Source: Clostridiales bacterium
Lineage (GTDB): Bacteria > Bacillota > Clostridia > Oscillospirales > Oscillospiraceae
Length of the DNA: 64,000 nucleotides
Direction of reading: 5' to 3'
Assembly (NCBI GenBank): GCA_019415645.1
Contig: DXYV01000002.1
Location: 9,864 to 73,863, forward strand
Position numbers and translations under genes: made by a program
In this document: piece after piece, positions 31,759-39,864 of the stretch
Layout of the letters: every line of letters begins with the position of its first letter
How positions within the stretch are numbered: the stretch's first letter is position 1
The notes under the pieces: generated by a model
Database searches by the model: none
What the model was told of the DNA's origin: nothing
Seen by the model: only the letters and a program-made list of their open reading frames with translations

Positions 31759-33696
31759 ATGACGACACCTTATCTGTTCCAGCCCCTGCGGGTGGCGGGA
31801 CTGACGCTGAAAAACCGGCTGCTGGCTGCGCCGACCTCACTGGCGGAGCTGGGGCCCGGGGAGCATTATTCCAAGGAAAATCTGGACTATTACCGGCTCA
31901 AGGCGGCCGGCGGGTGCGCTCTGGTCACGGTGGGCGATGTGATCGTGGACCTGGACACCGGCCGCTCCCACCCCCAGCAGGTGGGAATCAACGATCCCAC
32001 GGCGGTGCCCTATCTGGTGGCGGTGGCCGACGCCATCCACGCCGGCGGGGCCGCTGCCTCCGTGGAGCTGGACCACGGCGGCGCGCTGTGCTCCCCGGAG
32101 TTTCTGGACGGCAAGAACGCCATTGGTCCCTCCGGCTACGTGGACGAGTGGGGGGACACGGTGGAGGAGATGACCGAGGCGGACATGGAGCGAATCGCCG
32201 ACGCCTTCGCGGAGGGCGCGGTGAACGCCAGGGCCTGCGGCTTCGACATGGTCATGGTACATATGGGCCACGGCTGGCTGCTGCACCAGTTCCTCTCCCC
32301 TCTGACCAACTTCCGGACCGACGCCTACGGCGGCAGCCTGGAAAACCGCCTGCGCTACCCCCTGATGGTGCTGCGGCGCATCCGGGAGGCCGTGGGCCGG
32401 AGCTTCCCCATCGAAGTGCGTATGTCGGGCTCCGAGCGCACGCCCGGCGGTTATGAGATCGACACGGGAATCGAGATTGCCAAGGCCATCGACGGGCTGG
32501 CGGATCTGATCCACGTCTCCGCCGGCACCCAGCAGGACCCCTATTCCGCCGTGCTGATGCATCCCGGCGCCTTCCAGAAGCACGGAGAGAACGCCGGCCT
32601 GGCCGCCGCCATCAAGCCCCATGTCAAGACCCCGGTGGTCACCGTAGGCGCGTTCTCCGAGCCGGACAAGATGGAGGCCTTCCTGGCCCAGGGCCACGCC
32701 GACGCCATCGCCATGGGCCGGGCCCTCATCGCCGACCCCTTCCTGCCCAAAAAGCTGCTGCGGGGCCAGGCGGAAGCCATCCGCCCCTGCCTGCGCTGCG
32801 GCGAGTGCCAGAGCGGCATGATGAAAAACCGGGTGCTGCGCTGTGCGGTCAATCCCGTCATTGGGCAGGAGGACCGCTTCTACCACCCCGCGCCCACCAA
32901 CCAGCGGCGCACCGTGCTCATCGCGGGCGGCGGCCCGGCGGGCTGTCAGGCCGCTCTGGAGGCCCATCAGCGGGGGCACAGGGTGGTCCTGTGCGAAGCC
33001 AGCGACCGGCTGGGCGGCCTGAAGTATGCCGACAACGCCGACTTTAAGGCCAACATTGCCAAGTACCGGGACTGGATCGCCGGCCAGGTGACGGCGCTGC
33101 CCATCGAGGTGCGGTTGAACACGGAGGTCACCCGCACGGTGGTGGAGCAGGTAAAGCCTGACGCCCTGATCGTGGCCATCGGCGCCAAGCCCTGGATGCT
33201 CCCGGTGCCCCGGGACGAGGACGCGCCGGTGATCTTTGGCGCGGACCTGCGGAAGGATACCCCCGTGGGCGAGCGGGTGGTGGTAGTAGGCGGCGGCCTG
33301 ATCGGCAGCGAGGAGGCCGTGGCGCTGGCCCGGGAGGGCCACACCGTGACCATCCTGGAGATGCAGGAGGAGCTGGCCCCCGACTGCGGCCGGATGCACC
33401 GCCTCAATCTGCTCCATCAGATCGAGACAGAGGAGAAGATCACCGCGGCCACCGGACATGCCTGCACCCGCATCGCGGCGGACGGCGTGTACGCCAAGAA
33501 CCCCGACGGGGCGGAGGTCTTTTTCCCGGCGGATACCATCGTGATGGCGGCCGGCATGAAGCCTGACCAGGAGCAGGTGGACGCGCTGCGGGCCCTGGTG
33601 CCCGAGTGCTATGTGGTGGGCGACGCACTGCGGGCCCGCCAGATCGGCCAGGCCACCCGGGAGGGCACCGACGCGGTCATTGACCTGGGCCTGTAA
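31759..33696 (+). CDS. Old yellow enzyme-like NADH:flavin oxidoreductase with 4Fe-4S and FAD domains
   Basis: The 645-residue reductase has three parts: an FMN-binding TIM barrel (about 1-335, starting YLFQPLRVAGLTLKNRLLAA and with HGWLLHQFLSPLTNFRTDAY), a 4Fe-4S motif at Cys344, 347, 350 and 362, and an FAD/NAD domain with IAGGGPAGCQAALEA and VVVVGGGLIGSEEAVALA. This is the layout of 2,4-dienoyl-CoA reductase, BaiCD/BaiH and enoate or flavanone-cleaving reductases of gut Clostridia. It probably reduces an activated C=C bond. The start at 31759 has GGAAAGGAAG before it. It leads a seven-gene operon with two PhlG-like and four NTF2-like proteins. Confidence 0.9.
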   Translation: MTTPYLFQPLRVAGLTLKNRLLAAPTSLAELGPGEHYSKENLDYYRLKAAGGCALVTVGDVIVDLDTGRSHPQQVGINDPTAVPYLVAVADAIHAGGAAASVELDHGGALCSPEFLDGKNAIGPSGYVDEWGDTVEEMTEADMERIADAFAEGAVNARACGFDMVMVHMGHGWLLHQFLSPLTNFRTDAYGGSLENRLRYPLMVLRRIREAVGRSFPIEVRMSGSERTPGGYEIDTGIEIAKAIDGLADLIHVSAGTQQDPYSAVLMHPGAFQKHGENAGLAAAIKPHVKTPVVTVGAFSEPDKMEAFLAQGHADAIAMGRALIADPFLPKKLLRGQAEAIRPCLRCGECQSGMMKNRVLRCAVNPVIGQEDRFYHPAPTNQRRTVLIAGGGPAGCQAALEAHQRGHRVVLCEASDRLGGLKYADNADFKANIAKYRDWIAGQVTALPIEVRLNTEVTRTVVEQVKPDALIVAIGAKPWMLPVPRDEDAPVIFGADLRKDTPVGERVVVVGGGLIGSEEAVALAREGHTVTILEMQEELAPDCGRMHRLNLLHQIETEEKITAATGHACTRIAADGVYAKNPDGAEVFFPADTIVMAAGMKPDQEQVDALRALVPECYVVGDALRARQIGQATREGTDAVIDLGL

Positions 33697-33709
33697 GGAG
33701 CGACACATC

Positions 33710-34501
33710 ATGGAGTATTATGCCAACGGCGGGCAGACCTATCTGCCCTTTCTGGAGAACACCCATGTGGACACCCTGCCCTATACGCCCCTGGAACGAC
33801 CCCAGCCGCCGCTGCCTGATTTGGAGCTGAACGACGCGGCCCGGGCCAAGGGCTGGGTGCTCAACGCCCAGCACCAGCACGTTCTGCCCGGCGTCACCGC
33901 TGCCATGCTGGACTGGTGGTGGGCCAATATGGAGAAGGGCTACTACCTGTGGGCCCCTGGCTCCCACAAGCGGTTCAGCTGGGTGCGGGAGCCCTGGAAA
34001 TACGGCTTTGTCCGCTCCGCCCACATGATCTCAGAATCGGTGGGGAAGGACGCGCCGGTGTTCGGCGGCAGCGGGGTGCAGATCGACCGGCTGGACCTGT
34101 CCTGGTTCCCCTTCACCACCCACCTGGAACATGTGATCTGCGAAGGTATTTTCAACGGCAAGGGGGAGTTTGTGGACGCCACCATCCATATGTGGCAGGA
34201 CTGCCCCGGCGGCTGCGTCCATATGGACGCGGCGGTGGCCAATCCGGGCATTACCGAGCCGCCGGCGTTCCTGCTGGAGATGCTGGCCGCGGACCCGGAC
34301 TGCCGGCCGGTGCCCCCCTCGGCCACCGACCACGGCGAGTACGAGGCGGCCCGCTGGCCGGAGTTCCTGCCCAAGCTCTATGAGCTGTGGAAGGACCATC
34401 CGGACCCCAGCCAGAGCGTGCCCTGCGACCTGCGGGTGACAGAGCGGCCGGATGGGACCTTGGAGTATATCGGTGAAAACGGGCCCGTCTGCGGGGCCTG
34501 A
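33710..34501 (+). CDS. PhlG/phloretin hydrolase-like (DAPG hydrolase family) protein 1
   Basis: The 263-residue protein has the DAPG-hydrolase core GVTAAMLDWWWANMEKGYY followed by LWAPGSHKRF. Family metal ligands can be placed at His86 (LWxxxxH), Glu109 (MISES), and the late H-x3-E pair His208/Glu212 (DHGEYE). PhlG of Pseudomonas and phloretin hydrolase of Eubacterium ramulus use this zinc site to cut a C-C bond between an acyl group and a phloroglucinol ring. The substrate here is unknown. It starts 13 bases after the reductase and is shorter than PhlG at the N-terminus. Confidence 0.78.
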   Translation: MEYYANGGQTYLPFLENTHVDTLPYTPLERPQPPLPDLELNDAARAKGWVLNAQHQHVLPGVTAAMLDWWWANMEKGYYLWAPGSHKRFSWVREPWKYGFVRSAHMISESVGKDAPVFGGSGVQIDRLDLSWFPFTTHLEHVICEGIFNGKGEFVDATIHMWQDCPGGCVHMDAAVANPGITEPPAFLLEMLAADPDCRPVPPSATDHGEYEAARWPEFLPKLYELWKDHPDPSQSVPCDLRVTERPDGTLEYIGENGPVCGA

Positions 34502-34517
34502 GAAAGGAGACGGCACA

Positions 34518-35306
34518 ATGCCAGTACCTCTGACGGAGGAAGAAAAGTCCCTCCCCTATGTGAAGTATTTTTGGCAGGATTTGGCCCCCATCCCCCAGGA
34601 GAAGCTGGACATCTGGCGCGGCCCCATGGCCGATCCGGCCCTGGCCACGCCGGTAGAGCGGCGCAACGAGTTCCTGGAGGAGGGCAAGGTGGCGCTGGAG
34701 GTGGGCTTCACCGTCGCACCCAACGGCACCGGCTTTGTGGCCAACCGTACCTTTTTCCCCGGCGTGACGCCGGAGATGTTCTACTGGTGGTTCGGCTGGC
34801 ACTGCGTGGGGCCTGACCTGCGCTACAAGCTCTGGGACAAAGAGGACCACTATCAGGCCAGGGCCGTGGAGGCCGACTATGTCCGGGACACCAAGGTGCC
34901 CTGGAGCGAAAAGACCTGGGGCGTGACCCATGACATCATCGAGGACATCGGCCTGGGGGCGGAACGGCTCCTGCTGGGCTTCTGCAAGCCCTCCGACCTG
35001 GGCTATGACATGAGCAAGGTGGGCACGCCTGCCTGCGCGGCCATGGTGTGTGCCGTGGGCAAGAGCAGTTCCCCCGCCCTGATGACCCATAAGGTCGTGG
35101 AGACGGAGGGCGGCGTGTGGCTCAAATCCCATTTCTGGATGGGCTACGGCCGGAACGACGCCGGCGAGCTGGTCAAGCTGGTGCCCGACGGACAGGCGGT
35201 GCCCGAAGCGGCGCCCCGGGCGCTGTTCGGCCATTGCATCAAAGAGTTTTCCAATCTGGCCGCCATTCTGCCCTCCCTCTACGCCGAGGAGAGGGACCAT
35301 CTGTAA
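34518..35306 (+). CDS. PhlG/phloretin hydrolase-like (DAPG hydrolase family) protein 2
   Basis: The 262-residue protein carries the family core more clearly than its neighbour: FFPGVTPEMFYWWFGWHCVG, then LRYKLWDKEDHYQ. Predicted zinc ligands are His111, Glu142 (DIIEDIG) and the pair His239/Glu243 (GHCIKEF). It differs enough from the protein at 33710 that the two are unlikely to be simple duplicates with the same substrate; they may act on successive intermediates or form a heteromer. AAAGGAGACGGCAC precedes the ATG. It is 12 bases from the next gene. Confidence 0.82.
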   Translation: MPVPLTEEEKSLPYVKYFWQDLAPIPQEKLDIWRGPMADPALATPVERRNEFLEEGKVALEVGFTVAPNGTGFVANRTFFPGVTPEMFYWWFGWHCVGPDLRYKLWDKEDHYQARAVEADYVRDTKVPWSEKTWGVTHDIIEDIGLGAERLLLGFCKPSDLGYDMSKVGTPACAAMVCAVGKSSSPALMTHKVVETEGGVWLKSHFWMGYGRNDAGELVKLVPDGQAVPEAAPRALFGHCIKEFSNLAAILPSLYAEERDHL

Positions 35307-35318
35307 GGAGGAGGACCC

Positions 35319-36044
35319 ATGGAGCAACATACATTGGAACAGCTGGTCCTGCGTCAGCAGGCCTACATCGACCTGGCCAACCTCATGGGCCGGTATCAGT
35401 ATCTGCACACCGGCGGCCAGATGAATGTGATCGGCCGGGAGCTCTTTGCCTATGAGCTGCCCGATGCCCGGTGTGAATACGGCCCCCTGGGCGTGTTCGG
35501 ACCGGAAAAATCCCTGGCCTTTTTCGACGCCATGACCGCCGCCTTTACGGAAGGACAGGGCCACTGCACCCCCGGTCTGCTGGAGCTGCACCAGATCACC
35601 ACCCCGGTGATCCAGGTGGCGGGGGACCTCAAGACCGCCAAGGGTATGTGGATGTCCACCGGCGCGATTCTCATGCTCCACGACGCGGACAGCGAGACCG
35701 GCCGCTCCTTTACCTGGGACTCTGGCAAGTACGCGGTGGACTTCATCAACCTGAACGGCGTGTGGAAGATCTGGCACCTGCATGTGTGCGATCTGTGGCG
35801 GACCGACTTCGAGCACGATCCGGTGGCCAACGCCGGAACGCTGGACCCGGGCACCACCCAGGCCATGATCGACGACTGGAACCGCCGGGCGGCGGCCGGG
35901 GAGGACGTGCGCCCCCACGGGATGCCGGTCATTCCCGACGGGCCTACCACCTTCCACTACGCCTATGCCGCGGACTCCATCGCGCCCCAGCAGCCCCGGC
36001 CGCCGGAGCCCTATGAGACCTTCGCGGACACCTTTTCTTATTAA
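35319..36044 (+). CDS. NTF2/SnoaL-like protein 1
   Basis: The 241-residue protein has an N-terminal helix (LVLRQQAYIDLANLMGRYQY), a central NTF2-like alpha+beta barrel (ACPV-type strand here TTPVIQVAGDLKTAKGMWMS) and the WKIWHLHVCDLWRTDF strand that carries the conserved W-K-x2-H motif. A C-terminal tail ends PEPYETFADTFSY. It is the first of four related genes in a row. NTF2-fold enzymes include BaiE dehydratase, scytalone dehydratase, ketosteroid isomerase and SnoaL cyclases, so a lyase, isomerase or cyclase role is possible. AAGGAGGAGGACCC precedes the ATG. Confidence 0.78.
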   Translation: MEQHTLEQLVLRQQAYIDLANLMGRYQYLHTGGQMNVIGRELFAYELPDARCEYGPLGVFGPEKSLAFFDAMTAAFTEGQGHCTPGLLELHQITTPVIQVAGDLKTAKGMWMSTGAILMLHDADSETGRSFTWDSGKYAVDFINLNGVWKIWHLHVCDLWRTDFEHDPVANAGTLDPGTTQAMIDDWNRRAAAGEDVRPHGMPVIPDGPTTFHYAYAADSIAPQQPRPPEPYETFADTFSY

Positions 36045-36112
36045 GCAGCGACCGACCGCCGCGGTCCCCAGAGGCCGCGGCGCTGGATGCAATATTTGAA
36101 AGGAGAGACCCT

Positions 36113-36844
36113 ATGTACACCACAGAACAGCTGGTGACGCGCTGGGAGGACCAGCGTGCCATCAAGAACCTGATGGGAAAGTACGCTAACTGCGTCATCC
36201 TCAACCGGGAACAGGACATCTACGGATTGTTCTGGTCCGGACGCGAGGATGTCTCCCTCATGTTCAACGACGGCGCCTATGTGGGCGCCCAGGCGGTTTC
36301 CGCCTATTATCAGGCCTGCCATGACCGCAACGCCCTGGTGGCCAAGCTCATGCAGAAGCGCTTCCCCGAGGTCCTCGGCGGACAGAGCGACGAGGAGATC
36401 TACGGCGTGGGCCCCTTCAAGGTCAAGCCCATGGCCTGCCCCGTGATCGAGGTGGCGGGGGACGGCGCCACGGCCAAGGGCCTGTGGTACTGCCAGGGCG
36501 CCTACAACGACGTGGAGACCAGCGGCCCTGTGGCCCACTGGACCTGGGGCTATTTCGCCGCCGACTTCGTCAAGGAGGACGGCGCGTGGAAGCTGTGGCA
36601 CCTGCAGTACCTCAACGACGTGGACTGCATCTGCGGCCAGAGCTGGGCGGGCGAGCAGAAGCCTTACCCCGACCTGCCGGAGTTCGCGCCCCTGGCCGAC
36701 TTTGCCTATCCGGAGTACACGGTGAAGAAGCAGTTCCGCGCCCTGTATTCTGCCGACCGGCCGGTCACCCTCTGCCCGGAGATTCCCCAGCCCTATGACA
36801 CCTTCGCCGACACCTTCAGCTACGGCGTGGGAAAGGAGGCGTAA
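36113..36844 (+). CDS. NTF2/SnoaL-like protein 2
   Basis: The 243-residue paralogue starts MYTTEQLVTRWEDQRAIKNL and shows the same plan as its neighbours: helix, barrel with MACPVIEVAGDGATAKGLWY, the WKLWHLQYLND strand, and the tail PQPYDTFADTFSYG. There is a 68-base gap before it, with GAAAGGAGAGACC before the ATG; the other junctions in this operon are tighter. The tail shared with protein 1 (YDTFADTFSY) points to recent duplication. Catalytic residues cannot be confirmed from sequence alone. Confidence 0.78.
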   Translation: MYTTEQLVTRWEDQRAIKNLMGKYANCVILNREQDIYGLFWSGREDVSLMFNDGAYVGAQAVSAYYQACHDRNALVAKLMQKRFPEVLGGQSDEEIYGVGPFKVKPMACPVIEVAGDGATAKGLWYCQGAYNDVETSGPVAHWTWGYFAADFVKEDGAWKLWHLQYLNDVDCICGQSWAGEQKPYPDLPEFAPLADFAYPEYTVKKQFRALYSADRPVTLCPEIPQPYDTFADTFSYGVGKEA

Positions 36845-36847
36845 ACC

Positions 36848-37540
36848 ATGAACAAGCGTACCTATACCGATGAGGAACTGATCCGCCGCGTCTGGGACGT
36901 GGAGGAAATCAAGAAGCTGGCCAACAAGCGGGTGTACTACCAGGCCAACGAGTGGCGGGAAAAGGAGCTCGGCGAACTGTGGACGGCGGAGCACGCCGAT
37001 ACCGCCTCCTTCGGCGGCAACACCGGCTTCTATGTGGGTCTGGATTCCATCCGCAAGTGGTATGTGGCCGGGACCAAGAGCACCGGCTGTCTGACCAGCC
37101 ACCCCATTTCCACCGGCCTAGTGGAGCTGGCGGGGGATGGAAAGACCGCCAAGGGCCTGTGGTACTGCATCGGCCAGGAGACCGTGCCCGGCAAGGCCAT
37201 GTGGGTCACCGGAAAGGTGGCCATGGACTTTGTCAAGGAGGGCGACGCCTGGAAGATCTGGCATGTGGTCGAAGCCAACGACCTGTCCGGAGAGGCGGGC
37301 GAAAATTATGCCAAGGGCGAGCCCTACTGGGACCCCGCCACCGACCCCATTGCCCAAGCCTTCGGCACGCCCGACGTGGCGGTGAACACCCACGACCCCA
37401 ACTTCAACTGGTGGGACGATTATCCCTCCATGCCCAAGCCCTATGACAGCTGGAGCGACGCCATCAGCTATGGACCTGAGGGCTTCCAGCCCCCGCACAA
37501 CAAGGGCTTCAACGTCAAGGAAGGGAGGAATTATAAATGA
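36848..37540 (+). CDS. NTF2/SnoaL-like protein 3
   Basis: The 230-residue paralogue starts MNKRTYTDEELIRRVWDVEE, with a helix containing KKLANKRVYYQANEWREKEL, the barrel strand STGLVELAGDGKTAKGLWYC, the conserved WKIWHVVEAND and the tail PKPYDSWSDAISYG. GGAAAGGAGGCGTAAACC precedes the ATG, only 3 bases after the previous stop. Its stop overlaps the start of protein 4 by 4 bases. It is the shortest of the four and has an ordinary NTF2-domain size plus the family tail. Confidence 0.78.
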   Translation: MNKRTYTDEELIRRVWDVEEIKKLANKRVYYQANEWREKELGELWTAEHADTASFGGNTGFYVGLDSIRKWYVAGTKSTGCLTSHPISTGLVELAGDGKTAKGLWYCIGQETVPGKAMWVTGKVAMDFVKEGDAWKIWHVVEANDLSGEAGENYAKGEPYWDPATDPIAQAFGTPDVAVNTHDPNFNWWDDYPSMPKPYDSWSDAISYGPEGFQPPHNKGFNVKEGRNYK

Positions 37541-38277
37541 GCGAGCTGTCGCTGCATCAGCGCATCCTGAACGCCGCCGCCAGCCAGGAGGTGGAGAACG
37601 TCAAGGCCCGCCATACCTATTACCATGGCCGGGCTGACGCTACCGGCGAGTGGGACAACATCTGGTCCAGGTCCAAGGACTGCTCCTGGGCCCATGCCTT
37701 CGGCCGTATGCGCGGCTTTGACCAAGTCTGGTACGGCTCCGTGACCCAGTACGACAAGATGGCCATGGAGAACTGGCTGGAGATGTTTGAAAAATATCCC
37801 GAGATCGGCGGCAAGGACCCCCGTCCCCTGATGGAGGCCTCCGTCCACACCCTGGTCACCGACGTCATTGAGGTGGCGGCCGATGGCAAATCCGCCAGGG
37901 GCTCCTTTATCACCCCCGGCGTCATCCACTCCCGCCTGACCCCCGAGGGTGAGAAGTACTGCAACGTCCTCTGGGAGCGCTACGGCTCTGACTTCGTGTG
38001 CGAGGACGGGGAATGGAAGTACCTCCATGAGCACGTCTGTCCCGACATTCCGGGCAAGCTGGACATGGGCAACTGGGCCCACGACGAGTATGCCCGCATT
38101 ACCTCTCCCAATCCCGGCGAGGCCATGCAGCCCACCTTGGGCGCTCCCCCGCCGGTCACCGATCCCGGCCCCATGCACATGCCTTATTCTGTGCTCAAGG
38201 CCCCCCAGAACACGGTGCCCTGGCCCGAGCCCTACGAGACCATGGACAACGACAACACCTATACCCCCTTCGTGTAA
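37537..38277 (+). CDS. NTF2/SnoaL-like protein 4
   Basis: The 246-residue paralogue starts MSELSLHQRILNAAASQEVE. It keeps the barrel strand TDVIEVAADGKSARGSFITP and a divergent form of the motif, WKYLHEHVCPDIPG, and ends with PEPYETMDNDNTYTPFV. The N-terminal part has HTYYHGRADATGEWDNIWS, which is absent from the others, so it is the most diverged copy. It is translated with protein 3 through an ATGA overlap. A GC-rich hairpin follows the stop. Confidence 0.76.
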   Translation: MSELSLHQRILNAAASQEVENVKARHTYYHGRADATGEWDNIWSRSKDCSWAHAFGRMRGFDQVWYGSVTQYDKMAMENWLEMFEKYPEIGGKDPRPLMEASVHTLVTDVIEVAADGKSARGSFITPGVIHSRLTPEGEKYCNVLWERYGSDFVCEDGEWKYLHEHVCPDIPGKLDMGNWAHDEYARITSPNPGEAMQPTLGAPPPVTDPGPMHMPYSVLKAPQNTVPWPEPYETMDNDNTYTPFV

Positions 38278-38290
38278 GAAGCGCAGAAAA

Positions 38291-38592
38291 GGCCCCGTCC
38301 GCCGGACGGGGCCTTGGCGTGTCAGCAGAGCCGACACGCCTCTCAAACATGCTTACATGTTTGAGAGGGAATGCAGCCCGTTGCGCGCACGCCCCTCCGG
38401 GGCGCACACTTGCGGGCAGAGAAGTGTTTTTCCCGACGTACACGCCGCCGGGAAAAAACGGGCTTGACCTGATTTCGCCGCTTGCGCGCGGCGAAACTCT
38501 GCCGAGGGCTTTTTCCTGCGGGAAGCCATAGATCCTGTTGCACAGACCTGCCCTTGCCTGGCCGTCTGTGGCCCCGTCCGCCGGACGGGGCC
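38291..38592 (+). repeat. Duplicated terminator hairpin bracketing a hairpin-rich insert
   Basis: The 23-bp palindrome with half GGCCCCGTCCG occurs at 38291-38313 and again, identically, at 38570-38592. The second copy is followed by TTTTTGCG, the first by TTGGCG, so the original terminator seems split from its T-run. The 256 bases between hold further hairpins: GGCGTGTC/GACACGCC at about 38315-38340, CTCAAACATG/CATGTTTGAG at about 38342-38367, and TTTCGCCGC/GCGGCGAAA at about 38473-38495. No gene is present in 38278-38662. Confidence 0.75.
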
Positions 38593-38662
38593 TTTTTGCG
38601 GCTTGCGCCGGATGGCAGTCTGTGGTAGGATAGAGCAAATCCATAGGACGGAGCGACTGCAC

Positions 38663-39700
38663 ATGAACAGACGAGTGGGCGCGCTGTGCCTGGCCCTGTG
38701 CCTGCTGCTCGGGGCGGGGTGCGCGGCATCCCCGGAAGATACCAATTCGGAATATTCCGAGTATTTGATGGCGATGGACACCCTGATGACCCTGACAGCC
38801 TACGGGCCCCAGGCAGAGGAAGGTGTGACGCAGGCCAGGACGGTCATTACGGCGCTGGAGGGCCTGCTGTCGGTGACCGATGAGGACAGCGAGGTGTGGG
38901 CCATCAACCACAGCGGCGGCGCATCGGTATCCGTCCAGGCGGACACGGCGGCCCTGCTGGACCTGTCCCTGGACCTGGCCCAGAAGACCGGCGGCGCCCT
39001 GGACCCTACCATTTATCCGGTGCTGCGGGCCTGGGGCTTTACCACCGACCAGAAGCGGGTGCCTGGCGCGGGAGAACTGGCCGGCCTGCTGGAGCGGGTG
39101 GATTACACCGCAGTGGAGTGGGACGGGGAGACCGTCGCGCTACCCGACGGTATGGAGCTGGATTTCGGCAGCGTGGCCAAGGGCTATGCCGGCCAGAAGG
39201 CCGCTGAAGCTCTGCGTGCGGCGGGGGTGACCTCCGCCCTGCTGGACCTGGGCGGCAACATCCAGACCGTGGGCAGCCATGACGGCCAGCCCTGGCGAAT
39301 CGGAATCACCGACCCGGAGGACTCCCAGAGTTACCTGGGGGTGGTGACAGTGGAGGACGAGGCGGTGGTGACCTCAGGCGGCTATCAGCGCTATTTTGAG
39401 GAGAATGGCGTGCGTTATTGGCATATTTTGGACCCCGCCACCGGTCAGCCGGCCCGAAGCGGATTGAGCTCCGTTACCATCATCGGGTCCGATGGCGGGC
39501 TGTGTGACGGGCTTTCCACGGCTCTGTTCGTCCTGGGCCTGGAGGGCGCGGCCGACTACTGGCGGCAATGGGGCGGCTTTGAGGCTGTGCTGATTACGGA
39601 TGAGGGTCAGGTGTGGATCACCGAGGGACTGGAGGACCGCTTTGCCCTGACCGGGACCTATGCGGAGGGCACAGTCGAGGTCCTGCGGCAGGGAGACTAA
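38663..39700 (+). CDS. apbE: FAD:protein FMN transferase (ApbE family) lipoprotein
   Basis: The 345-residue protein has a lipoprotein signal (MNRRVGALCLALCLLLGAGC) and the ApbE fold, with the magnesium and FAD motifs ALDPTIYPVLRAWGF, GMELDFGSVAKGYAGQKAAE, SALLDLGGNIQTVG and YWHILDPATGQPARSGLSSV. It attaches FMN to threonine residues of extracytoplasmic flavoproteins such as Rnf or flavin-based reductases. It follows the flavoenzyme operon but behind a terminator, so a functional link is only suggestive. None of the proteins in the window shows an obvious FMN-acceptor motif. Confidence 0.93.
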   Translation: MNRRVGALCLALCLLLGAGCAASPEDTNSEYSEYLMAMDTLMTLTAYGPQAEEGVTQARTVITALEGLLSVTDEDSEVWAINHSGGASVSVQADTAALLDLSLDLAQKTGGALDPTIYPVLRAWGFTTDQKRVPGAGELAGLLERVDYTAVEWDGETVALPDGMELDFGSVAKGYAGQKAAEALRAAGVTSALLDLGGNIQTVGSHDGQPWRIGITDPEDSQSYLGVVTVEDEAVVTSGGYQRYFEENGVRYWHILDPATGQPARSGLSSVTIIGSDGGLCDGLSTALFVLGLEGAADYWRQWGGFEAVLITDEGQVWITEGLEDRFALTGTYAEGTVEVLRQGD

Positions 39701-39797
39701 ATCGGGGGTCAGAAGGACACGTTTTGAAACGACGATGCCTTGCGGCCTAAAGTGGAAGATGCTGCACAGACAGAGCAGAAAAGCCAAGGCATAAAAA

Positions 39798-39831
39798 CGG
39801 ACGGCGCAACGCGACTGCGTTGCGCCGTCCG
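39798..39831. terminator. Bidirectional terminator
   Basis: CGGACGGCGCAACGC at 39798-39812 pairs with GCGTTGCGCCGTCCG at 39817-39831, with AAAAA before and CTTTTG after. It serves the convergent apbE and permease genes. Confidence 0.85.
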
Positions 39832-39864
39832 CCTTTTGAAAGACAGTGCGCGGATAAGCCGCCA

